Positions 1-11,718 of a stretch of DNA of 64,000 nucleotides are shown here, piece after piece. The stretch comes from Rosa chinensis (lineage: Eukaryota > Streptophyta > Magnoliopsida > Rosales > Rosaceae), in the NCBI RefSeq assembly GCF_002994745.2, contig NC_037088.1, positions 45,810,911 to 45,874,910 of the forward strand, read 5' to 3'. The notes under the pieces are model-generated. The model saw only the letters and a program-made list of their open reading frames with translations. It made no database searches and was not told the DNA's origin. How positions within the stretch are numbered: the stretch's first letter is position 1; each line of letters starts with the position of its first letter. The position numbers and the translations under genes were made by a program.

Positions 1-294
1 CCTCTCACATCTGATTAAGCAACGTTGATTCAAGATACCATTCCGAGTGACAAAACATTATGCAGAGTGATGATATGACTAAAGTCAAAATGAAATCAAA
101 GCATCAACAATTTCAAAATTATCAATCCATTCAAGTCAAAACCATGATTAGCAAGCAAGCCATACCAAAATCAAACTAAGACGAACAAAACACACAAATT
201 TAAAGCTCCCACTCTACCAAATCGCTGAGAAATTGATATTTTTAGCGAAGAGTGATGGATTGAAATACACCAAATAATTTTAGTAGAATATTAC

Positions 295-414
295 CAGGAA
301 TGATGGATAGGGGCTTGAATGATCACTAAACTCATATTTTTCTTCTGTGTCTCTATTGCAAATCAGATATAAAATTTTCTCCAAAGATGGGTCTAAAGTT
401 GCTTGTTCTACCAT
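295..414 (-). CDS. putative first coding exon of an unidentified minus-strand gene
   Basis: Read on the minus strand, an ATG at 414 opens 40 codons without a stop and runs into a good splice donor (CTG|GTAATA) at 295/294. The peptide begins MVEQATLDPSLEKILYLICN and is not low-complexity. Further exons would lie to the left, outside the window or in the 1-290 stretch, which looks intronic on this strand. I do not recognise the protein. The open frame plus donor is suggestive only; a chance ORF of this length is possible. Confidence 0.3.
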
Positions 415-1195
415 AACTAAACTTCAAATCATCACGTTAGAGAGATAGAATGACTATACTAGAGAAGTTTTTGATGGAAAAGAAAAGAGAAAATTGTAAA
501 GAGTCTTGAAGTTCTTTGTGTCTGTGGGAAAATAAGGGTTTAAGATTTGGAGATGATTGACTTGCCAAAAAGAAAAAAGAAAAAAGAAAAAAAGAAAAAG
601 AAACAGAATTGCAAAGGAGGGTAGTTAGGGTACTTTGTAAAAAAATAAAATAAAATTAAAGTAATACATAATAGAGAGAGTGTGTGAATAGAGAAAATGG
701 GTGTGCGAATAGCAGCATTCTACAAAAATTCATTATTGCCTTTCTTTGTTTCTTTGTGAGTGTGCACATCTGTAAAAGGAAACAAACATGGACATGCATG
801 AAACACATGGCCCACATGGGCACTATGCCAGATAAGACCTGTAGTCCGTTCCAAACGTTAAAGACAAAAGAAACCTGCATGATTGCGGGGGCTGGTCCAA
901 GAAGTTCCATAACAGTGAACTGTAATTATTTCTTCTACATATGGGGAACCATGCTATTTATTATATGCAAAATGATGTTTACCACATGCATTTCCTTCAA
1001 AACATATCACTTATTAAGCATTAATATTCTGTGCTTACTAACCCTTCTATTGTCCTTTCTGTGTAGTCTATAGTGATCTCACTAGTACCGTTAGTGACAA
1101 AAATATCTTGAACAAGGAGGATAATGATTGAAATATATGATAAATATTTCGTGGTTGCCAATTAATGGAGGCTATGGAGCCTTTATACTTGACTC

Positions 1196-1243
1196 ACTCT
1201 CTCTCTCTCTCTCTCTCTCTCACTCTAGTCTCTATATATATAC
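1196..1243 (+). promoter_or_regulatory. CT-tract and TATA box, candidate core promoter of CNGC gene 1
   Basis: A (CT)n tract (about 1196-1221) is followed by CTATATATATAC at about 1232-1243, a typical plant Y-patch plus TATA arrangement. Transcription could start near 1265-1275, which would give a ~440-base 5' leader before the ATG at 1712. The position relative to the gene is plausible; no transcript evidence is available here. Confidence 0.4.
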
Positions 1244-1711
1244 AAGACTCTTCCACTAGAATGGCCATATGTGTATATATCTGTCGGTGGAATGAGAATT
1301 CCCCTCACAGTACCAGTGATTGAGTTATTATGAAATCTAGTAGAAACCGAGTCTGATTCAATCAGTTTCTGCCTCCCTTCTCTTCGTTCTTTTGTAAAAT
1401 ATTTGGTCCTCTATCTGCTCCATGCTGTAAGTTTATGTCATGTAGTAGAACTAATGATCTCTCGTAAATGAAGTATTGATCTCTCCAGTGTCGACTGCAG
1501 GTTTAGTAAGGCTTAGTTCATGCATACGTACACCTGGACTAGACTGGAGTTTGATATATAATTCTCTGACTTTCAGTTTGATCACTATGTACGTATATTT
1601 GCATGAAGTCAGATATTATTTTGTGCGAATCAAGTAGTAAGTTTAATCTCCTTGGGTGTTCTTGACAGTTAGCACTCCAGAGGATACATCTTTCATTAAA
1701 ATCCGGACAAC

Positions 1712-4169
1712 ATGAACGACCGGCCAGCCAATGATGCAGTGGCAATTGAGCTACGGTTAGTTCTTTTAACCCTTAAAGACCCTTATTCTTCGATCTTTTC
1801 AAACAAGGGGATGTCTTGTATTTGGGTAAGGTGATTGATTAATGAATTTATGCATGGCTGCAGGCCACCATATAAACGGTAATTGATTGTAGTCCAATGT
1901 AATTATCCAGATTTATCTAGATCATTTTGTATTGTAACATAAGTGTAGGCGTTTATTAATTAGTTATTTCATTAATGATGATGACGATGATAGATTCGTT
2001 GACCAAACCATAAAATGCTAAGAGATGGCAGCTATCGCGTTCATTGAGCTCTCATATTTGAGGTAATTAGCAGAGTTCTGCTAGGGTTTTGGAAACGGCT
2101 CCATTCTCAGGGCCGTCTCATCATGTACCTGATCCATCCTTATGGATCTCTGGGTAGGCTTTGGCCTGCTGCCGGCCTCTCTGATGGTGGTGGCGGTTTT
2201 GATTGGGTGGTGGTGGAAGGACAGAGTCTTGCAGTGGTCGAACCACAGGGATCCGATCTCCTCATCAATTGGTGGTACAGATCAGATGTTGCTAGGTTCG
2301 GTGAATTCAGAATAAGAAGTCCGCGGCTTCTTTTTCGATCGGGCGTGACATGATAAATTTGCTAGAGAAGCTTGCTGCTTCCGCATATGGCAGTGATTGT
2401 GGGTCTGGGATTGTAGCAGGTGCGGCCGGAGTGGCAACCCCAAGGTGCCGGACTCGTGTTTTGGGTGCGAGTCATGTCCAGACCCGACTCTGGGATCTGG
2501 ATGGGTTGTGGCTCCAATTGGGCTTCGGGCTTAGTACTGGGCTCTGGGATCTTAGTCTGATCTTAGTCTCCTTACGACTTAGATGGTAGGTGCTTATGAG
2601 AAAGCTCTCTCCGTGTAGGGAGATCTTAGAAGCTCTATGAATAAACTGGGATTTCAACTTGGCCTGATTCGGTTTATTTATGTAGTGTCAAGATTACTTG
2701 ATTTTAATTGGTTTACATCACTATCCAAGGTGTTCTTACTTAAGGTTCAAGACTTTGTATGTCTCTAGGCAGTAGCTCAATTCTAACGGTGTATTGTATG
2801 TCCCTCTCTACTTATTTAATAGACTGAAACCTCCTTTTGATTAAAAAAAAAATAAAAATAAAAAAATGCTGAAACATAGATAGAAATGCAAGTAACCCAT
2901 ATATCAATGAAGCCCGCGAAGGCCATGGCTAAGATCTATTTCATATATATATGGGTCCTTGACTCAAAGCACAAAAATCAGCTAAAATTATCCCACTTAC
3001 CCCAGCAACAAATTTTTATTCCTATTAACCCAATTTGAAGTAAAATAACAATTTTAGCCTGAAACTAATTAATAAATTATATTTCATGCCACTCTGACCC
3101 CCTCCCCCCCCGGGATCTCTACTGCTCTCTCTCTCTATCCCCACCTCCGGTGCGACGTCCAACTCCGGATCACGCCTGAAGCTCTCTCTCTCTCTCCGGT
3201 GCAGTGGTGCGCCGTCGAACTCAGGATCACAGCTGAAGTTCTCTCTCTTTGGGGCGGCGGTGCGGCATCGAACTCTGAATCACGCCTGAAGCTCTATCTT
3301 CACCTCTGGTGTGGTGTCGAACTCCAGCATCACGCTTGAAGCTCCGGTAGCTCCGACTGGAGTTTAACTCAGTCTCGATGTAGAGCGTCGTAGAGGCGAT
3401 CGTCGGCGACGAGGCTGGTAACAGGTTGGTGTAGACCACTGCTCTGCTTCTGGTGCTCCTTCACAATTCCCTCCACTGCTTCTGCTACGGGTCCCGGGCC
3501 TCACCCATCGAACTCGGAGAAGGAAGGTCTGCAACCGTCAAAGTGGAAGATGGGAGGAGAAGAAGATGTGGGTGCCCAAATCATTTTTTTTTTTTAAGTA
3601 ATAGGGCAGAAGGAAAGGGAAAAAAAGGTTTTGAATGTCTATTGGGGGGGGCAATGGACGTATATTGAGGGGCAATAGATGTTTTGAAAATCTCGTTTTT
3701 TTTTCTTTAATCAAAGTTTTATTTGTCTAATTTTAAGAAAATTAGTTCCCATTCCGATGACCGAAAGTTCTAGTGGGGAGCAATAGACGTCTATTGGGAG
3801 GCAATAGATAGTCTTTTGCCCCTCTGTTGGGGGGCAATAAACATTTCCGGCGACCTATGAGATCTCCGACGACCTCTGGCGAGGTTTTCAGAAAAGTCTT
3901 GTGGGCGGCAACCAGTGACCGGATTCCAGCGAAGTCTTTTATGGTCTCTCTCTCTCTCTCTCTCTCTCTAAGTAATAAATGGGTGAGGGTAAAATGGTAT
4001 TTAAAAAAAAAAAAAAAAAAAAACTTAGTGGGGTATTAAGGAAGACTTCCTTAGAGTATTTTAGGTAAGGGGGAATTAAAAAAACTTAATGGGGTAAGTG
4101 GGAAAAAAATCTCTAAAAATGGAGTAAATGGACAAATACCCTATATATAATATATAGCTAAATTTCTTC

Positions 4170-4210
<41 letters not shown>

Positions 4211-4582
4211 TGAAATTTTCATTTTTCACAGGTACTCATTGATATAAGATGCACCAACTTAATTCCTTATATTATGTTTTAGACTTTATTACAATTTTAA
4301 TTGATTCTACAATTCTTTTCTCAAAATATTAATTTAATATATGAGATCTATTTCTTCACCAATTTAATTGATTCTATAAAAATTTTCCCAAAACTAATTT
4401 AATATTAATTTTTTTGGTTCTATATATATGAGCATATAATTTCTGCACTTTTTTGCCAAATTGAAAATTAGGACATACATAATTATAAATGAACTTATCG
4501 ACAAATTTATTTTTCCTTTTATTTGATCTAATTCGGTACGTACCTTAATGATCACTAATTTGATTAGATAAAGGGATCCCTC

Positions 4583-4627
<45 letters not shown>

Positions 4628-4991
4628 GATCTTATCCAAAGCGATGCCTCACTCTGAAATTTCAGAGCGAGGTTAGGGTTTAGGGTTACTTTTCGGTCGT
4701 ATTTCCACATCTCGACCGTTCAGTTTTTAGCTACTAATGTATAGATTATCTCTGTAAAATTTCAACCAAATTGATGGTCGTTAAGGCATTGATAACTGCC
4801 TTAAAGCTAGTACGGTTTAGGTTGGACAGATTCAGTTCGTCCACTGGTTTAAGTGAGTTAGATACCTTAAAGATCATCAATTTGGCTGAAATTTTGCATA
4901 GATGATCTATACAGTAGTACCTAAAAACTGAACGGTCGAGATGTGGATCATCGCTCTGAAATTTCAAAGCGAGGCCTCGCTCTGGATAAAA

Positions 4992-5045
<54 letters not shown>

Positions 5046-8000
5046 CAATTCCTAGGTTCACCCTTGGGGTAAATCAGCCATTCACCCTCTCTTGCGATTA
5101 ACGCATAATAACTTTATAATTTTCTAATCAAACCATTCATGTTGTATAACGTAATATAAAGATTAGCTCTGTAAAAAAATCAATCAAATTGAAGACCTTT
5201 TAGTTATTCATTTCTATGAAATACATGGACGGTTCATCACAGTAGTAGTAAGTGTTGTTAGAACCATCCATTTGTTTGATTCAATTAGATAATTAAATGA
5301 TTTCTGATTCGATTGATTTTTTACAGAGATGATCTTTAAAAGATAATTTAAGATATAGACCGTTGGATTATAAATTTATTAAGTAAAAATATGTTAATCG
5401 ACAACGGGGGTGAATATGCTCATTCACCCTAGGAGTAAACCTAAGAATTGTTCTATGTATATGATGAATTTGTATTTTCAAAATTGCTCCATGTCTTGAA
5501 TTAGGTCTAGTAAAAAAACATGCGTTATCTAAAACAAACTAACAAAGTATTTGACTGTTCCTATCCTATTTTATTTTAAAAATTAATAATAATATATATG
5601 CGAGCTTAGTAGCAGTTGGATCTCAAGATATAACTCAGCTGGGATCTTCTCTGCAAAAGACAAATCTGAAACCATTGATTCCACTTTTTAATTAGTAAGA
5701 TGATACTGTTTTGTTGTGTTCTTTCAGTATTATCGAAGAAGATGGAGTAAAAAGGACAACAGTCGTGGAAAAGCTCACAGCAGAAACTCATAAGGCCAAG
5801 AATTGGTGGAACACAATCTTTATTATATCATGTGCATTTGCTGTCTTCAATGATCCTATCTTCTGTTATATCATGGCCATTGACAACGAAAATAAGTGCT
5901 ACACGTTGAACAAGAATTTGGCGATGAATTATGTTTATGCTCGAACAGCCACAGATGTTTTTTACCTACTGGACTTTTTTATTTCTAAGTGTGGATGTTG
6001 TTGCTGTAGAGGGAGGAGATCATGCAAGTCATGCGCTACTAATACTTTATCCATTCTGTCTCGCATCTTCGTTTCTCTTCCCATTGCACAGGTACATAGA
6101 CCAGCCTTTATAATGTGACGAAGGCAAATTGTCCCAGTGACATATTTGACATCACATATCGGTATGTTCAATTATTTCACATCATAGATTCTAATGTTGG
6201 CGTTGCTTCATGTGTCCAGATATATGCCGCAGGGGGGATGAATGCAGATCTAGATCCTTTTACTAGTAAATATCTTTTTATCACTTCGCTTCAATATACA
6301 TTACGCATTTACTACATTCACGATTGGTTGAAGCGACGTCCTATCATAGACATAAACCGAGTTGAAAGATGGGTTAGACCTATATTGGGTTTTGTTCCCT
6401 TCATCCTTGCTTCTCATGTAAGTTTAACTCTTATAAACAGTCTTTCTCACCTAAGGGACAGTTTTAAGGAACTGTAAGGGACAAATGCATCTCAACCATA
6501 TGTATTAAATTTAAAAATTAAAATTATAACAATTTAAAACTGTGCATTTGTTTTCACCAATCAGATTCAGTTGTCCCTTACAATCTGTTAAAAACTGTCC
6601 CATAGGTGAAAATGCATTCTCTTACATCTATCTATATTAATTAAGTAAATTCTCCTAAAGTTGGTTAAATTTTTGAACTACTACAGAAACCTTTTGGTTA
6701 ATAATGTAACGAAAAAAGAAAATTTAATAAATATGGACAACACAATAAACTACACTTGAAAACAAAAATAGTTAGAATGACAAATCTAACCACCTGGTAT
6801 AGTGGAAACATTTCCTATTTTCTTTATATTTTTTGTCTTAATCAGTTTTAAACCTTATGTTCACAATAAGGTTGTTTAATCTATCATAAGCTATTAAAAC
6901 TATAAAGTTAATTGAGCTATAAAGTTGGTTAAAATTTCTACAATAAGGATTTTGTAAGGAATTTGATAGAGATGCATTAAGAGACTCTATTTTGTCAATG
7001 AAATTTGGTCTGGAAAAAAAAAGGGGTAACCATTGAATTTTTTTTTTTTGGAGAATCATGCCCTTGAATGGTTGAATCATATATAGATTAAATTAAAAAA
7101 TCCATCTCTCTACCCGTTTTAATTTGTGTGTGTGTGTATATATGCACACTTTTTTTTTTTAAACAACCAATATATTAGTTTGTTTACCAACAGCTAGTAA
7201 AGTTAGAAACGGTTACTCTGATGTTGTTCCCAGATAGATAAATGAAGTTTGTTCTCCATGAATCAAGATTAGTGAGCGATTATATTTAGGGAAAAATTCA
7301 CCAACGGTGTCTGGACACTTAGGGGACTTTCAGAATGATACCTGAACTTACAAAGTTATCAATGTGATACCTGGACTCATTTTTTCGTATCAACATCGTA
7401 CCTATGACAAATTTCCGTAACGGCTCCGTGACGGAAATTGGCCGTAGGTATCACATTGATACGAAAAAATGAGTCCAGGTATCACATTGATAACTTTGTA
7501 AGTTCAGGTATCATCCTGAAAGTCCCTAAGTGTCCTGACACCGTTGGTGAATTTTTCCCAATTTTGCACGTGAGTCACTTAATGAAGACAAAATGACCGA
7601 TTTACCCTCAAATTCTTTCTTTCTTTTCTTTTCTTTTTTTCTTTATTCTTCTTTCTTTCTTTCTTTCTTCTTCTTCTTCTTTTCTGGTTTCTTCTTCCCC
7701 TGATTTGAATCATCAAGATTCAAATCATCTTGCTCGTCTGATTCCCACCGTCGATCACCGATCGTTGATCAAACACCGCCGCTGTGTCTCAATCCACCTT
7801 CATGCACCACAGATGTTTCTGGTTCCCCCAACTTCAAATCCTATAGCAAAGTGAAATTGTGGATTGAGGCTTCACCGTTCACTCCGAGTTCATCCCCGCC
7901 GCCGCCGCCAATGACTTGACCACCACCACTCTCGTTCTCTCCTCCGACCCCTTTTTATACACCATTGATCAGAAACTCAGACCCCGCCAGCCCTGCACTC

Positions 8001-11000
8001 TCAAATCACAGCTCCAATCACACCCCTCCATCCTCTCCTTCTTCCCGACATGCAACACCACCTCCACACCATCCTCACCTGCAACTTCATCGGTTTAGCC
8101 GACAACTTCGGCCTCTAGCCCAACTTCGATCAGAGGCAATTTTAGGCAGACAAAGATTAACAACTTCGGCCTCAACACCATCCTCACCTGCAGAAAATTC
8201 GAGCTGTTCTTATTCACCAGCTTCGCCACTCCGCTGCTACCCACCATTGTGCCTCGCCGATTAGTAAACAAAGGACTCGGAGCCTCCACCATCGAGAAAT
8301 TGAGGCTCACGTTCTGCGTGTCCTGCGCGGCCAATCGACGACCTTGCTAGGCTGGTCGTATCCAAACCGGTCCTGCATGTCGTAGAATTGAATGGCGGTG
8401 TGGGCGACGAGCCTGATACTGCGATCCCTGGGGCCTTTGGTGGTGCAAACCTTGTTGTGGCTGTCCTTCCGGCTGGTGGCCCTTAGAATGTGGCCTTGAG
8501 CCTCCACGATTTCGCTAGCGGTGGAGGAAGAAGCAGTCCTTATCCCCAAACCCAATCGAGAAGCAGCGGAGGATGACGTTGTTGTGCAGTGGTGGAGGTT
8601 GTTGTGGTCAAGTCATTGGCGACGGCGGCGGGGATGAACTTGGAGTGTGCGGTGAAGCCTCAATGCACAATTTCAATTTGCTATAGGATTTGAAGTTGGG
8701 GGAACCATAAACATCTGTGGATCATGAAGGTGGATTGAGACGCAGCGGCGGTGGGAATCGGACGAGCAAGATGATTTGAATCTTGATGATTCAAATCAAG
8801 GGAAGAAGAAACCAGAAAAGAAGAAGAAGAAAGAAAGAAAGAAAGAAAGAAGAATAAAGAAAAAAAGAAAAGAAAAGAAAGAAAGAATTTGAGGGTAAAT
8901 CGGTCATTTTGTCTTCATTAAGTGACTCACGTGCAAAATTGGGAAAAATTCACCAACGGTGTCTGGACACTTAAGGGACTTTCAGAATGATACCTGAACT
9001 TACAAAGTTATCAATGTGATACCTGGACTCATTTTTTCGTATCAATGTGATACCTACGGCCAATTTCCGTCACGGAGCCGTTATGGAAATTGGTCATAGG
9101 TACGACATTGATACGAAAAAATGAGTCCAGGTATCACATTGATAACTTTGTAAGTTCAGGTATCATTATGAAAGTCCCTTAAGTGTCCAGACGCCGTTGG
9201 TGAATTTTTCCCTTATATTTATACTAGAAACTGCTCACACCTGGCCTATGGGTGTGGAGAAGTGAGTGGTTATCAGTTTAGAAGTGGATAGTTTATCTCT
9301 AAAAAATATTATATATTTTTTAAATTACTTATATAAATTTTAACTTTTTTATCCCTGACAATTAAGGGCTAGTTTGGGATTGCTGTGACTTTAAAAAAAA
9401 ACTGTTGTTACTGTGTTGTGAGAATAATCAGCTGTGAATTAAAACAGTTTCGTGTTTGGTAAATAATATTTTTAAAAGTGCTGTCAGTACGTAAAACAAC
9501 TGCAGAGTGTGGTTTGATCTACAACAGCTTCTAAAAGTAACCTCTGGGCTGCTTCTAAAATCTGCTGTCAGTGACCTATAACTTCCAATTAAAGTTGCTT
9601 TTTATTTATTTACCAAACACAATAAAATCTAAATTTTTGAACAAAAGCTGATTTTTAAAAAGCGAAACAATCCCCAACAGGGCCTAAATCAGATATATAA
9701 CATTTTGTGGGTATAAAAGTAAAAAAATTTAGTTTTGGCTAGCAAAGCCTATTCTCTTCATCATAATACAAATAGGTTGTTGCTGTCCAATTCCTAATTA
9801 TGAAAAGTAGAGGTATTAATTATAATCACTTAGATGCATTGTTGACGTTTTTATTTCAGAAATATTACTGTGGAGTATAGGGTTTAAATATTGCCAAGAC
9901 ATTTATCACTTTCTTTATTCTTCCCACGATGGCAGCTGCTTTACTCACTCTAGCTTTCTCTTACGGTGAGGGGCTACACAAGGAGGAATATATGATGCAA
10001 TCTGAATAGGTGGAGGGTAGTTTTATTCCAGTTGGGATATTTTTTTAATATTTTGAATAGGATTTGATATTATTAGAAATCAAAGCCATGAAAACAGGCC
10101 AGAGTCTAACAAGTACTTACACAAGAAACCTGGTACAAACACCAAATATCCTATCTAATCCTATACTAAACTCATTAAAGTCTAAAGGGACGCTCGCTGG
10201 AGAGCAAGCCTAGCTAAGCAAGAATAACTCGCTTCCTAAGGAAAAATCAATCATCTAGCCTAATCTGCCAACACTCAATTGTGGTACAAACTAAAGACTA
10301 GAAACATCTTAGAAAAGCTCATAGAGAAAATTACTACTTTAAAAGACTTGCATCCAGATGTCTAGGCACCATAGAGATCTAGGAAAGCACCATCTCCTTC
10401 CCCTTAGGATTGGAGGTAGTACCATCTTCAGTCCCCTCAGCAGCTAACAACCTCGGCGACAGGTTGATCTTGTTGCTCTCTGAAATCAGCTGACTCAAGT
10501 TGAGCCCTGGCCTAACGACCCAAGCCCAAACCCGAGCTAAGTAAATAGAAGCCCAATCACGCTGCAAGGCCATCACCGTCGCCGCCTGCCACAGATCTGG
10601 CGGCTTACCTTTCCACCACACCATCTCTCCTCGAGCAGTGACTACCAAAACCAGGCAAATCGTCATTATCTTTCTTTGACAAGCCTTACAGGGACAAAAC
10701 TCGATAGAATATCGGCTGGTACATTCCGACCTCAACTCTACTGCAGCCCAACAACGTCGTCACTCCATTGAGATCAAAGCCAACCCTGACAGATATGCTT
10801 TGTCTAAATCGGAATCGTAATCTGTCAATGACAGTCCAGCCTCTCCCACACCCTGTGTTGCCTTGACGCACTACAAATATCCCAACAAAGCGAGAAGAAA
10901 ACCAATAGAACTCTACCGCCAGATCGGAGAAATCCTGACACCCACCACCACTGCTCGATGATGATAGCCCAACACCCACAATGAGAAGCCACGGTGTTGC

Positions 11001-11680
11001 TAGTTCAGACGGAGATTGGAGAAAACCCAAAGAGGGTTGTCTGCTGCCGCTCTAGGCTCTCCCAGTTAGGATATAAATATATCTTTGACTTGAAAAGAGA
11101 AAAATTGGAACTAAAATTAAAAAAAAAAATTCAGGATATCCAAATATTAAATTGATAGGGTGTAGGAATTTCTGAAAATTTAATAATTAAGCGCTGTTTT
11201 TTTTAATTAATGACTTACAAGTTTTTTTTTTTATCGGTTCCTCAATATTTTACTCTATGTCTTTTTCTTTTTGTCTAACTGCTTGTGAATCTCAACATGG
11301 GCCTATTTTTTGCTAGGGTTGGTTATTTTCTAATTTTCTCCAGATATTTTTCTGAATTTCAAACTTTGTCTAATTTACCCATGACTAAAATATTTTAGGT
11401 GCTGCTATAGTCACCCTACTAAATCCTCAGTTTATCCTACACAAAAATTATAAACCAAATATTTCAATACTAACCCCACAATGACTGCAAATTTTGTAAT
11501 GTATAATCTTTTGTATATATTTATAATCATAAAGAAGGAAGAGATCGAGGAAAGCATAAGATGATTTGAGAAGGAGATGATCTTCTGTACAGTAGTAGTG
11601 CCACGTGTGTGGCACGGCTAGCCAATAAATGCCCATGTAGGGGGATAGTGGGGGGTTTTTTAGGTATGCGGAATACAATT

Positions 11681-11718
<38 letters not shown>

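Larger units (their letters stand above)
7289..9212. mobile_element. 1.9-kb foldback MULE carrying a TCP gene fragment
   Basis: The ends are inverted (GGGAAAAATTCACCAACGG / its complement), and TTATATTTA is repeated perfectly at 7280-7288 and 9213-9221, a 9-bp TSD. Arms of roughly 600 bp are inverted copies of each other: AATTTTGCACGTGAGTCACT at 7560 against its complement ending at 8940, the purine/pyrimidine tracts at 7615-7680 and 8820-8890, and TCCCCGCCGCCGCCG at about 7890 against its complement near 8625. The outermost ~270 bp at each end is itself a near-perfect palindrome. The ~680-bp loop carries coding sequence from a TCP transcription factor. No transposase is present, so it depends on another element. 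Confidence 0.8.

Noticed and set aside
684..1073. 129-codon plus-strand frame upstream of CNGC gene 1
   Set aside because: No recognisable domain, an overlapping frame on the other strand and AT-rich composition; no support as a gene.
7965..8264. Ser/Pro-rich plus-strand frame in the foldback element
   Set aside because: Composition reflects the CACC/TCC-rich antisense of the captured TCP fragment; no motif.
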